Source: Sphingomonas sp. LR60 (GTDB taxonomy: Bacteria; Pseudomonadota; Alphaproteobacteria; Sphingomonadales; Sphingomonadaceae). Taken from it: a stretch of DNA of 64,000 bases. The stretch's first letter is position 1. Each line of letters begins with the position of its first letter. The DNA lies in contig NZ_JASPFK010000002.1 of NCBI RefSeq assembly GCF_036855935.1, positions 1 through 64,000 on the forward strand, in the 5' to 3' direction. A program made the translations under genes and the position numbers. Below, piece by piece: positions 7,929 through 17,032 of the stretch. The notes under the pieces are model-generated. The model saw only the letters and a program-made list of their open reading frames with translations, made no database searches and was not told the DNA's origin.

Positions 7929-10900
7929 TCAGAAGCGGGCGGTGATGCCCGCGTAGAAGAAGCGGCCGCGATTGTCGTAGATGCCCGAGCCGAGACCGAT
8001 ACCGGTCAGGCCGTAGGGCGGGTTGACGTCGCCGACGTTGTTGACACCACCATAGAAGTCGACCTTGTCGTTGACCTCGATGTTGAAGTTGATGTCGTTG
8101 TAGGTGACCGCCGGATACTTCTTGATCGGCGCGTAATCGGTGTTCTGCGCCGGCTGGCCGTTCACCGCATTATAGTCTTCCCAGGTGTTCAGGTACATGC
8201 TGTCGATCCAGCGCAGGGTGTGCCCGATGCGGACACGCCCGAACGTCAGGTTCGACAGGATGTTAAAGCGATCCGACGGCAGGCCGAGTTCGTCGGTCTG
8301 GACGTTCCTGAAGTTCGGCCGCGCCGGATCGGTGAAGCGGTCGAGCTGGATCATGTGGTTCCACACGCCGCGCAGGTTCGCGCGCACGAACCCGAAGTCG
8401 CGGCTGTAGACGACCTCCGTATCGATGCCGCGCGTACGCAGCTGCGCATAGTTCTGCGGCACGTCGCGATACGTTCCCTGAAGGATCTGGTACGGCACCT
8501 CGCCGGCCGGACCGCCATCGGCACCCGCGCGCTGGAACAGCGCGCAGAACTGGTTGTCGAGCGTCGGCGAGTCATAGCACGCGTCGAGCGCCTGCTGGAC
8601 GGTCGGACCGGTGATGACGTCCTTCACCTTGATGTCGTAATAATCGACCGAGATCGACAGGCCAGGCAGGAAGGTCGGCTGGAACACGCCGCCCAAGGTC
8701 AGCGAGTTCGAGGTCTCCGCCTTCAGGTCCGGATTGCCGCCGCTCCGGATCTCGATCGACGAGGTATAGACGAAATCGTAGTTGGTCGGGATGCCCGCCG
8801 CGGCGCAATTGGCCGCGCGCGTCGCCGAGCCGGTGCCGATGTTGCGCAACGAGCACGGATCGTTCGGGGCCGGGCTGAAGTTCTGCCCGAGCGGTGCGCC
8901 GGTTTCGCCGAGATACGGCGCACGCACCGCGCGCGAATAACCGCCGCGCAGCAGCAGGTCCTGCACCGGACGCCATTCGAGGCGGCCGTCCCACGCATAA
9001 ACGGTGCCCGCGCCGCCCTTATAGTCGGCGACACGGCCGGCGCCGCTCAGACGCAGTTCCTTGAACAGGAACACGTCCTTGAGGAGCGGGATCGACAGCT
9101 CGCCATACGCTTCCTTTACCTCGAACGCCGGGGCGCGGAAGCTGGGGATCGCGTTGTAGAAGTTGTAGCCGGCCTGCGTGAGCGGATCGAGGTCGTAGCT
9201 CAGCGTCTCACGGCGATATTCCGCACCGACCGAGAAGCCGACCGGGCCGCCCGGCAGCTCGAACAGCTGGCTCAGGTCACCCGCGACGAAGCCGTTGACG
9301 ACGAACTGCGTCGCCTTGCCGCTCGCGGTGGTCGGCGAGACGAGGTAGTTGCGCGCTGCGTCGCTGGTCGAACCCTGACCGAACGGGTTGAGCGGAACGC
9401 AGGCGGCAACGTCCGCCGCCAGCCGCGCCGGATCGCCACCGACGTCGTCGCCGGCATAGGCGCCGTTGACCTGCGAACGGCAGACGATCTGCCCGGCCGC
9501 GTTCAGCGTCGTGTCCTGCGCGAGCAGGAAACGCTGCGTGTTGACGTTGCCGGTGATGACGCTGTTTTCCTTGTGCTGGCCGTAGTTGGCCGACACTTCG
9601 TAGTTCCAGTCGTCGTTGAAGTTGCCGCGCACACCCACGACCGCGCGGAACGTGTCGCGCTGCAACCGCTCGTCACGCGTGCCGAGATCGACCCAGTTGC
9701 GACGCGACGAGAAGCGGTAGGTGCCCGCCGCGACCTGTGCCAGCGCCGCGGCCTGGTTGGCGGCGGCCTGTTCGGCGGTGTTGTTCGCGGTCTTGAAGGC
9801 GGAGCCGGTGTTCGGGTTCACGCCCGAGTTGATCGCGGCGACCAGCTGCTGCGAGATCGTGCCGCGCGCGCCCGCCGACAGATACGGGTTGTCGAGGCGG
9901 ATGCCCTCGCGGTTGACGTTGCTGGTGCCCGCGTTCGAGTACGAACGGTCGGTGAAGCCGGAGATCGTCGCGGCGTCGCCCAGCGTCGTGCCCTGCGAGA
10001 AGAACGGGCCGCTCTGCGAGCCGAACGCCTCGGTGCGGACGTACTTGGCCTCGATGAACGGCTCGAACGCCGGGGTGACCTCGAAGCGGCCGAGGATGTT
10101 GACGACGTAGCGGGTCGTGTCGGGCGACAGGACGAGCAGCTTGCCGTCACGCCCGGTCGCGCCGTTGCCGCCGACGAAATTGCCGTTCGGGCCGAGGCCG
10201 ACGCGCTGGCCGGTCTGCGGCGTCAGGCTGCCATCGGGCTGGAACAGATAGGCGCAGGTGAACGCCGAGCCGACCGCATCGGCGCCGCACGCCGGCGTGC
10301 CGTTGCCGTAACGGAAGCCGAGCTGGCCACCGAGCCCGATCGTGGTGCTGCGGATGTCGCGGTAGAAGGTGCGGTCGAACACGCTGTCCGCCGGCGCGCT
10401 GGCCGGATCGGTGTCGACGACGACGAAGCCGTCGTTCTGGCGCAGGTTGCGGCGGCCCGCGGCGTAATAATCCTGCTGGTGCGCGAATTCGGCGTTGATC
10501 GCGATATTGCCGCGGCCGTCGGCGAAGTTCTTGCCGGCGAGCAGCGAGACGATCTGGTTGCCCGCGTCGCCCTTGTCGCTGATGCCGCCCTGCGCACGGA
10601 TCTGCGCGCCTTCGTAGTCGCGCTTCAGCACGAAGTTGACGACGCCCGCGATCGCGTCCGACCCGTAGACCGACGACACGCCGCCGGTCAGGATGTCGAC
10701 GCGCTCGATCAGGTCGGTCGGCATCGTGTTGATGTCGACGGCGTTGCCGTTGTTGATGATGTCGGCGGTGACGTGGCGGCGGCCGTTGACCAGCACCAGC
10801 GTACGCGCGCGATCGAGGTTGCGCAGCTCGAGGAAGTTGAGGCCGCGCGTACCCAGACCCGAGGTCGAGTTCTGCGAACCCAGCGACGGGCGCAGCTGCG

Positions 10901-11168
10901 GCAGCTGGTTGAGCGCGTCACCGATCGAGATACGCCCGGTCTGCAGGATTTCCTGCGGGGTGATCGTCGTGATCGGGATCGCCGAATCCTCGTTCGGACG
11001 GCGGATGCGCGAGCCGGTGACGACGACGTCTTCGCCGCCGACATCGACGCCCGCGGTTTCAGGCTGGGCGGCGAGCGCGCCGGTCTCGGTCTGCGCGCTG
11101 GCGACCGACGGGATGGCGGCAAAAGCGCCGATGATCGCCGTGGCGCAAAGGTAACGCGACAACTTCAT
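7929..11168 (-). CDS. TonB-dependent outer-membrane receptor
   Basis: This 1079-residue receptor begins with a Sec signal peptide (MKLSRYLCATAIIGAFAAI, cleavage after ASAQ). A plug domain follows, opening with DVVVTGSRIRRPN and containing LVNGRRHVTADIINNG and GGVSSVYGSDAIAGVVNFVLKRDYEG. The rest is a 22-strand barrel ending in the aromatic terminus FFYAGITARF. Receptors of this class import carbohydrates, oligopeptides or other large substrates; the ligand cannot be told from sequence. It is a single transcription unit facing a 388-base gene-poor upstream region, with AGGGGTTAATTCC before ATG 11168. The neighbouring sialidase-like gene is the only hint of a glycan ligand. Confidence 0.92.
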   Translation of the reverse strand: MKLSRYLCATAIIGAFAAIPSVASAQTETGALAAQPETAGVDVGGEDVVVTGSRIRRPNEDSAIPITTITPQEILQTGRISIGDALNQLPQLRPSLGSQNSTSGLGTRGLNFLELRNLDRARTLVLVNGRRHVTADIINNGNAVDINTMPTDLIERVDILTGGVSSVYGSDAIAGVVNFVLKRDYEGAQIRAQGGISDKGDAGNQIVSLLAGKNFADGRGNIAINAEFAHQQDYYAAGRRNLRQNDGFVVVDTDPASAPADSVFDRTFYRDIRSTTIGLGGQLGFRYGNGTPACGADAVGSAFTCAYLFQPDGSLTPQTGQRVGLGPNGNFVGGNGATGRDGKLLVLSPDTTRYVVNILGRFEVTPAFEPFIEAKYVRTEAFGSQSGPFFSQGTTLGDAATISGFTDRSYSNAGTSNVNREGIRLDNPYLSAGARGTISQQLVAAINSGVNPNTGSAFKTANNTAEQAAANQAAALAQVAAGTYRFSSRRNWVDLGTRDERLQRDTFRAVVGVRGNFNDDWNYEVSANYGQHKENSVITGNVNTQRFLLAQDTTLNAAGQIVCRSQVNGAYAGDDVGGDPARLAADVAACVPLNPFGQGSTSDAARNYLVSPTTASGKATQFVVNGFVAGDLSQLFELPGGPVGFSVGAEYRRETLSYDLDPLTQAGYNFYNAIPSFRAPAFEVKEAYGELSIPLLKDVFLFKELRLSGAGRVADYKGGAGTVYAWDGRLEWRPVQDLLLRGGYSRAVRAPYLGETGAPLGQNFSPAPNDPCSLRNIGTGSATRAANCAAAGIPTNYDFVYTSSIEIRSGGNPDLKAETSNSLTLGGVFQPTFLPGLSISVDYYDIKVKDVITGPTVQQALDACYDSPTLDNQFCALFQRAGADGGPAGEVPYQILQGTYRDVPQNYAQLRTRGIDTEVVYSRDFGFVRANLRGVWNHMIQLDRFTDPARPNFRNVQTDELGLPSDRFNILSNLTFGRVRIGHTLRWIDSMYLNTWEDYNAVNGQPAQNTDYAPIKKYPAVTYNDINFNIEVNDKVDFYGGVNNVGDVNPPYGLTGIGLGSGIYDNRGRFFYAGITARF

Positions 11169-11556
11169 GGAATTAACCCCTTTTTCATATGGGGTTCATG
11201 AAGACCACTGATCGGCGCAGTGACAAGCCGCGAGCGCGTGATTGCGCAACTGTAATAAATGTTTCTTTCGATACAGTCACATAAAAGTCACGCTTTATAT
11301 ATAGGTAGTCCCGGCCCTATTCGGCTTGGTTTGGCAGAAAGTTACATTCTACCGATCCCGCCTGTTAGATTTTGATTAATGGGCCGCCCTAGCGCAGGAA
11401 AATTGCGCCAGCCCCATTGCGTAACGCGATCAAGGCCTTACGCAACATCCTAACAGACCTTTGATATATTTCTCTTTTCGTTGCGGGAGCGTCATCACTG
11501 GGTGTGATGACGTCACGTCGATCCGGACTCGTCGATCGGCCCGGTATCCGCCCGAT
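11169..11556. other. AT-rich upstream region of the TonB receptor
   Basis: There is no gene in this stretch. It is clearly richer in A and T than its surroundings, especially around 11240-11360 (including CTTTATATATAGG), and should hold the promoter of the minus-strand receptor at 7929-11168. A TGACGTCA-containing palindrome lies near 11505. No operator could be assigned. Confidence 0.5.
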
Positions 11557-11736
11557 CTACCGCAGCTTCGCAATCGACAGCCCGTCTTCCTTCGCGCGGT
11601 CCTTGACCGATTCCTCGCTGCGAGTCAGCGCCTTGGCGATCGCCTTGAGCGCCATGCCCTTTTTGGCGAGCTGGTGGAGCTTCTGGATCTCGTCGGGGCG
11701 CCACGGCTGGCGGTGGCGTTCGAAGCGTTCGGCCAT
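11557..11736 (-). CDS. Small SANT/HTH-like protein, 59 residues
   Basis: The frame from ATG 11734-11736 to TAG 11557-11559 gives a 59-residue protein. The segment PWRPDEIQKLHQLAKKG, then MALKAIAKALTRSEESVKDRA, has the W...L..L...G....IA..L.R....V..RA spacing of small Myb/SANT or GcrA-like helix-turn-helix domains. It starts four bases after the sialidase-like gene ends, so the two are likely cotranscribed. It may be a DNA-binding regulator, inferred from pattern only. Confidence 0.6.
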   Translation of the reverse strand: MAERFERHRQPWRPDEIQKLHQLAKKGMALKAIAKALTRSEESVKDRAKEDGLSIAKLR

Positions 11737-11739
11737 GAC

Positions 11740-12798
11740 TTACCTCAATTGGCGGGGATCGAGCACGACGTGGCGGATCCGCATGCGGTTCCACGTATAG
11801 CTGATGTGGATGCGGCCGTCGCGCGACTGGATCACCGCCGGATAGGCGTAACCGTCCTTGATCGGCCGGGTTTCCAGCGTCGGCCCCGCGCGCCAGTGCA
11901 CGCCGTCGTCGGACAGCGCGACGTTCAGCGGCCAGCGCGGGCCGTCGCCGGGGGTCGCGGGATCGTGCGCGGCATGGTTGTAGACGATCAGCTGCCGCCC
12001 GTCGGCGAGCGTCACCGCATCGGTGCCGGCATTGGGATTGGGCAGCGCGAGCGCGGCGAGCGGCGACCATGTCCGCCCGCCGTCGCGCGAGCGGCTGGTG
12101 GCGACCACGCCCTGCCGGGTGCGCGCGACCAGCGCGAGCGTGCCGTCGCGGAGCGTCAGCACGCTCGGCTGGATCGCCTCAAGACCGACCGGCGAGGCGA
12201 TCTCAGGCCCGGCGGTCCATGTCCGCCCGCGGTCGGTGGAGCGTTCGATGCGCAGGAACCAGCGATTGTGCTCGGGCGTGCCGACCTCGCGGCTCGACGG
12301 CGACAGCCAGGTGCCGTCGGGGAGCACGACCGGCTTGTTCTTGATCGGGCCGAGCACGCCGTCGGGAAGCCGCACCGGCGCGCTCCAGTGGCGGCCGCCG
12401 TCGGTGGAGGTGACGACCATCCCCCACCAGTCGCGCGGGTTGGGGCCGACCTTGTAGAAGAGGTGAAGCGGCCGGCCGGTGGGCTGGAAGAGGACCGGGT
12501 TCCACGTCGGATACTTCGCGTCGCGCGCGACCGCGACCGGGCGCTCCCAGCCTTTGGCGCTACGGCGCGCGAACCAGATCGCGACATCGGGACGCCCTTC
12601 GCCCGATCCGCCGAACCACGCCGCGGCGATCGTGGCGTCGGGCAGCTCGACGATCGTCGAGGCGTGCGCCTGCGGATAGGGCGGGGCGGGGTCGATATAT
12701 TCGGACGTGACGATGGCGCCGGGTGGCGCGACGGCGGTGAGCGCGAGCAGCAACGGCGCGGCGAGCAGCAGCCGGCGGGTGGGGGAGGGCAGGGGCAT
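11740..12798 (-). CDS. Exported BNR-repeat sialidase-like glycosidase
   Basis: This 352-residue protein has a signal peptide (TRRLLLAAPLLLALTAV) and four Asp-box-like turns: STDGGRHW, STDRGRTW, SRDGGRTW and SDDGVHW. These mark a six-bladed sialidase-fold propeller. The N-terminal blade has a YPQAHASTIVEL region and an AWFGGSGEGRPDVAIWFARR stretch, typical of the BNR_2 'sialidase family' proteins that often act on plant or bacterial glycans rather than sialic acid. ATG 12796-12798 is chosen because upstream codons of the open frame translate the hairpin repeat at 12873-12948. Its position between a TonB receptor and the GH3 locus suggests a periplasmic glycan-degrading role. Confidence 0.8.
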   Translation of the reverse strand: MPLPSPTRRLLLAAPLLLALTAVAPPGAIVTSEYIDPAPPYPQAHASTIVELPDATIAAAWFGGSGEGRPDVAIWFARRSAKGWERPVAVARDAKYPTWNPVLFQPTGRPLHLFYKVGPNPRDWWGMVVTSTDGGRHWSAPVRLPDGVLGPIKNKPVVLPDGTWLSPSSREVGTPEHNRWFLRIERSTDRGRTWTAGPEIASPVGLEAIQPSVLTLRDGTLALVARTRQGVVATSRSRDGGRTWSPLAALALPNPNAGTDAVTLADGRQLIVYNHAAHDPATPGDGPRWPLNVALSDDGVHWRAGPTLETRPIKDGYAYPAVIQSRDGRIHISYTWNRMRIRHVVLDPRQLR

Positions 12799-12872
12799 CG
12801 CGCGCGGGCTTAGCGTGGTGGGGTGAAGGACCCAAACGTCTTGCGGAAGGGGCGGGGGCGGATGCCCCGATC

Positions 12873-12948
12873 CGTCATTGCGAGCGCAGCGCGGCAATCC
12901 AGGGCCGATCAGGACGCCATGGATTGCCGCGCTACGTTCGCAATGACG
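12873..12948. repeat. Dispersed hairpin repeat, copy 2
   Basis: It opens CGTCATTGCGAGCGCAGCGCGGC and closes with the near-perfect inverse ending CGTTCGCAATGACG, around a centre GGCCGATCAGGACGCC. It lies between the sialidase-like gene and the STAS-like gene, only five bases from the latter's stop. The centre is the reverse complement of the centre in copy 3 (15799-15875), so those two copies are inserted in opposite orientations. Confidence 0.8.
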
Positions 12949-12953
12949 AGCAA

Positions 12954-13415
12954 TTATGCCGTCAGCCAGCACTCTGCCTCGCCCAGGTCGAGGAAGGTGC
13001 GGCAATTGGGGCCGACCAGATAGCGCTCGGTCTGCAACTTCGCGAGGTTGTTCGCGACCACCGCCGCGATCGGCCGCGACGTGACCTTGAGTGCGCGCGG
13101 CATCATCGCGGCGAGCGCGTCGACGACCTGCGGCGGCTGGATCGCCCCGGCGCTCAGATCCGCGAGCACCACGAACGGGCCGTGCCGCAATCGCGCCGCG
13201 GTGCCGCGCGCGAGCAGCTCGGCGATGAAGGCAGCGGTGACGCCAGGGGTCCAGAACCCGTGGGTCACGATCGTCAGCCGGTGCGCCGCGGGGTCGTGGT
13301 GGATGGTGTACAGGGGAAGGGCTTTCGCGAGTTTCCCGCGACTTACGGGGAAAGGTATCGCCGAAGCATTAAAGCTTGTCCTGCCCCGAGCTTCGTCGAA
13401 CGGTGAGCACCTCAC
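12954..13415 (-). CDS. STAS-like small protein A
   Basis: The last 120 residues (YTIHHDPAAHRLTIVTHGFW ... LGEAECWLTA) form one compact alpha/beta domain resembling SpoIIAA/STAS-like proteins. It is clearly related to the product of 21720-22088: both have a strand with LTIVTHGFWTP or VRITLAGFFTP, a central (A/V)D(L/M) strand, TSRPIAAVVANNLAKLQ or TSRRLAFVVARSLARLQ, and end EAECWLT or EAEAWVT. The start is uncertain. GTG 13413-13415 overlaps the GH3 stop as GTGA, suggesting coupling, but homology begins only about 34 codons later. Function unknown. Confidence 0.6.
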   Translation of the reverse strand: MRCSPFDEARGRTSFNASAIPFPVSRGKLAKALPLYTIHHDPAAHRLTIVTHGFWTPGVTAAFIAELLARGTAARLRHGPFVVLADLSAGAIQPPQVVDALAAMMPRALKVTSRPIAAVVANNLAKLQTERYLVGPNCRTFLDLGEAECWLTA

Positions 13416-15669
13416 CCCAGCGTAAACATCCCCGCCAGCCCCTCGGCCTCCGCAGACGGTGCGACCCACAGGCGGAAGGCGCCGGGTTCGGTGGTCGGTT
13501 TCAGGTCGCGGCCGGTGAAGGCCAGATCGGCGCGGGTGAGGGTGAACTCGACCGTCCGGCGCTCGCCGGGAGCGAGCGTGGCGCGGGTGACCGCCTTCAT
13601 CAGCCGCACCGGCTGCGTCACGCTGGCGACGACATCGTGGACGTAGAGCTGGACCACCTCGGTCGCCGTCACGCGCCCGTTGTTGGCGATGGTGGCGCGT
13701 ATCGTCAGCGGCGCGGCGTCGGTAAGGGCGCGGGAGCTAAGCGAAAGGTCGGAATAACTTATCTTTCCGTAGGTCAGGCCGTGTCCGAAGGGGAAGGCGG
13801 CGCTGTTCGGAAGTTCGCGGAAGTGCGCCTTATAGGGCTCAAGCGCACCCGGCGGATTGGGACGGCCGGTGCTGCGATGCGCGTAATAATAAGGCACCTG
13901 CCCGCTGGCGCGCGGGAAGGACACCGGCAGCCGCGCCGAGGGCGATACCGCGCCGAACAGCACGTCGGCGATCGCCGGGCCGTCCTGCGAACCGAGGAAC
14001 CATGTCACCAGGAGCGCCGGTGCCTTGGCCACCGCGCCGGCCAGCGCGAGCGCGCGGCCAGTGCGCAGCAGCACGACATAGGGCTTGCCGGTCGCGGCGA
14101 TCGCCTCGGCGAGCGCCTGTTGCGCGGCGGGCACGACGATCTCGGTGCGCGACTGCGCCTCGCCCGACATGTTCTGCGTCTCGCCGATCGCGAGCACCAC
14201 CACATCGGCGGCGCGCGCCGTGGCGACCGCGCGCGCCACGTCGCTGCCGTCGTCGACGGTCGCGCCCGGCGCGATCGCGCGCACCGCGGTTTCGAGGTCG
14301 ACCGCCTCGCGGTCGGTGCCATAGACGTTCCACGGGCCGATCAGGTCGTGGCCGCCGCCCGCGAACGGGCCGATCAGCGCGATCTTCTTGCCCGAGCGGG
14401 GAGGGGAAGCAGATCGCCCTCGTTGCGGAGCATGACGATGCTGCGCGCGCCGGCCTCGCGCGCAAGCGCCAGCGTCTCGGGGGTGCGCAGCCGCGCCTTT
14501 TCGCGCGCGGGATCGATGCGGCGGAACGGATCGTCGAACAGCCCGAGCGCGACCTTGAGCGCGAGCACGCGGCGCACCGCCTCGTCGAGCCGCGCCATCG
14601 GCACCTCGCCCTTCTTGACGAGGTCGGGCAGGTGCTTGAGGTACAGCCCGCTCTGCATCGACATGTCGACCCCGGCGAGGAAGGCGAGCCGCGCGGCGTC
14701 GCGACCGTCCTCGGCAAAACCGTGCGCGATCAGCTCCTCGTCGCCGGTGTAATCGGAGACGACGAGCCCGCCGAAGCCCCATTCCTTGCGCAGGATCGTG
14801 TTGAGCAGCCACGGATTGGCGGTCGCGGGAATGCCGGACAGATCGTTGAACGACGCCATCACGGTCGGCGCGCCGGCCGCGAACGCCGCCTGGAAGGGCG
14901 GAAAGTAGATGTCGCGGAGTGTACGTTCCGACATGTCGACACTGTTATAGTCGAGCCCGGCCTCGCCCCCGCCATACGCGACGAAATGCTTGGCGCAGGC
15001 GGCCACCGCATCGGGGGACGCAATGCCGCTGCCCTGAAAGCCCTCGACGCGCGCCGCCGCGATCATCCGGCCGAGCAGCACGTCCTCGCCCGCGCCCTCG
15101 ACCCCGCGCCCCCAGCGCGCATCGCGCGCGATGTCGACCATCGGCGCGAAGGTCCAGTCGATGCCGGAGGCGGACGCCTCGACCGCCGCAGCGCGCGCGG
15201 TGCGGCGCACGAGATCGGGGTCGAAGCTGGCCGCCTCGGCGAGCGGGACCGGGAAGACGGTGCGCAGGCCGTGGATGACGTCGGCGGCGAACAGCAACGG
15301 GATCTTCAGCCGCGAGCGACGCACCGCCTCGGTCTGCATCCGCCGCGCCATCTCGGCACCATTGCCGTTGAAGACGCCGGTCAGCTCGCCGCGGCGGACC
15401 ATCTTCAATTGCGCGTCGAAGTTGGAGGCCGCGCCGGCCGGGTTGAGCGAGATCGCCGCACCACCCGCCCAGGCGGCGGCGAGCAGGTTGAGCTGCCCGG
15501 CCTTTTCAGCGAGCGTCATCCGCGGGATCAGCGCCTCGACCGACGCGGGGAGGGGGCGGGCGGCGACAGTCGCGAGCAACGCGCGCGCCGGGCTCGCCGA
15601 CCATGCCAGCGCTGCGCCCGCGCCGGCCAGCCATGCACGCCGCGAGATGTGTCGATCCTGTCCGTTCAT
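13412..15669 (-). pseudogene. GH3 beta-glucosidase-type glycoside hydrolase, split by a frameshift
   Basis: A Tat-type signal (SRRAWLAGAGAALAWSASPA) leads into a full GH3 enzyme of about 750 residues. The N-terminal barrel has CAKHFVAYGGGEAG and the nucleophile motif GLVVSDYTGDE (Asp306). The alpha/beta sandwich resumes with KKIALIGPFAGGGHDLIGPW, and a fibronectin-III-like end follows (EVVQLYVHDV). The first frame stops after LLPLPARARRSR near 14374. Adding one G to the G run at 14396-14401 (plus strand) rejoins LPLPRSGKKIALIGP. It is either a recent mutation or a base-calling error. ATG 15667-15669 follows AGGGAGCAGG. This is the only gene driven leftward from the LacI-operator region, and its stop overlaps the STAS-like frame. 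Confidence 0.85.
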
Positions 15670-15798
15670 CCTGCTCCCTTTCCGCTTCGTCCGCGCGCCA
15701 TCCACGCGGTCAGCGCGTGCTACCTACGCCGTCGCCCGGGACTTGATCCGGGGTGACAGGTGGGGGTGTTCCGCCACACAACCGGTGCCCCACCCCTT

Positions 15799-15875
15799 CG
15801 TCATTGTGAGCGTATCGAAGCAATCCAGGGCGTCCTGATCCGGCCCTGGATTGCCGCGCTGCGCTCGCAATGACG
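15799..15875. repeat. Dispersed hairpin repeat, copy 3
   Basis: The left arm starts CGTCATTGTGAGCG and the right arm ends CGCTCGCAATGACG, around GGCGTCCTGATCCGGCC. It sits in the divergent intergenic region between the GH3 gene and lacI, just upstream of the operator-like sequence at 15902-15930. Confidence 0.8.
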
Positions 15876-15901
15876 AGCGATTGATTATCATCCTGACCTC
15901 A

Positions 15902-15930
15902 TGTAAGCGGTTTCTGTAAGCGGTTACAAG
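15902..15930. promoter_or_regulatory. LacI-family operator-like sequence
   Basis: TGTAAGCGGTTT at 15902-15913 is followed by TGTAAGCGGTTACA at 15915-15928. The second has perfect TGTAA/TTACA arms around GCGG, and the first repeats its left half. Palindromes with a central CG are the usual sites of LacI-family repressors. It lies 23 bases before the lacI start and on the other side faces the GH3 gene, so the encoded regulator probably controls both arms and itself. Confidence 0.6.
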
Positions 15931-15952
15931 CCCGCGTTGCCGAGAGGATGCC

Positions 15953-17032
15953 TTGCCGGCCATGTCGCCTGCCCGACCTAATTCCAGTGCCGCCCCCGCA
16001 CCGCGGATCACGCATGCGACGATCCATGACGTCGCGCGCGTGGCCGGGGTGTCGGTCGCATCGGTGTCGCGGGTGTTCAACGGGCGCGATCATGTCCGCG
16101 CGGCGATGCGGACGCGCGTCGAGGAGGCCGCGGCGCAGCTCGGTTACGTGCCGCACGCCGGGGCGCGCAGCCTGAGCATGGCGCGGACCGGCGCGATCGG
16201 GGTGGTGCTACCCGATCTGCACGGCGAGTTCTTCTCCGAATTGCTGCGCGGGATGGACCGCGAGGCGAGCACGCGCGGGCTGGGGCTGTTGCTGACGGTG
16301 CTCCACGACGGGCGCGGGCTCGACACGCTGGCGGCGTTGCGCGGGCAGGTCGACGGGCTGGTGGTGATGGCGCCGCAACTCGATCCGGCGGTCGTCGCGC
16401 AGCATATGCCGCGCGGCGTGGCGACGGTGTTCCTGGCGTGCGCGCCGCAGGACGGCAGCCCGAGCCTCAGGATCGACAATCGCGCCGGGGCGGCCGCGGC
16501 GGTCGCGCATCTGGCGGCGGCCGGCGCGCAGCGGATCGTCCATCTCTCCGGCCCGGCGGACAATCTCGACGCGCAGGAACGCCGCGCGGGCGCGGAGGAA
16601 GCCGCCGCGGCTGCGGGCGTGGCGCTGAGCGTCGTCGAGGGCGACTTTCGCGAGGGCAGCGGCGCGGTGGTCGGCGAGTGCGTCGCGGCGGGGACGCTGG
16701 AGGCCGACGCGATCTTCGCAGGCAATGACATGATGGCGATCGGCGCATTGATGGCGCTCAAGCGCCACGGCGTTTCGGTGCCCGAACAAGTGGCGGTCGC
16801 CGGGTTCGACGACATTCCGCTCGCGCGGCTCGTGTCGCCGGCACTGACCAGCGTCGCGATCGACATCGCCGCGATGGGCGCGCGCGCGGTCGCACAGCTT
16901 GCGGCACGGATCGCCGCGACGCGTGACGGGTTTTTGGAAGATGCATCCAGCGGAGCGGACGAGGCAATCGTCCCGCATCTGGTGGTGCGTGAAACGACAA
17001 TAGAAACAAGCAGGCAGGGACAAGGGATATGA
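15953..17032 (+). CDS. LacI family transcriptional regulator
   Basis: This 359-residue regulator has an N-terminal LacI helix-turn-helix (ATIHDVARVAGVSVASVSRV, residues 22-41) followed by the hinge and a periplasmic-binding-protein fold. Typical stretches are GAIGVVLPDLHGEFFSELLRG, IFAGNDMMAIGALMALKRHG and VAVAGFDDIPLARLVSPALT. TTG 15953 fits best with the GAGAGG six bases upstream; ATG 15962 is the alternative and loses only three residues. Its TGA overlaps the ATG of the following TonB receptor (ATGA), so regulator and receptor are translationally coupled. It likely senses a sugar released by the locus enzymes. Confidence 0.9.
   Translation: MPAMSPARPNSSAAPAPRITHATIHDVARVAGVSVASVSRVFNGRDHVRAAMRTRVEEAAAQLGYVPHAGARSLSMARTGAIGVVLPDLHGEFFSELLRGMDREASTRGLGLLLTVLHDGRGLDTLAALRGQVDGLVVMAPQLDPAVVAQHMPRGVATVFLACAPQDGSPSLRIDNRAGAAAAVAHLAAAGAQRIVHLSGPADNLDAQERRAGAEEAAAAAGVALSVVEGDFREGSGAVVGECVAAGTLEADAIFAGNDMMAIGALMALKRHGVSVPEQVAVAGFDDIPLARLVSPALTSVAIDIAAMGARAVAQLAARIAATRDGFLEDASSGADEAIVPHLVVRETTIETSRQGQGI

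Noticed and set aside
8220..11201. 993-codon plus-strand open frame
   Set aside because: It is a shadow of the TonB receptor on the other strand; composition is Arg/Val/Ala/Asp only.
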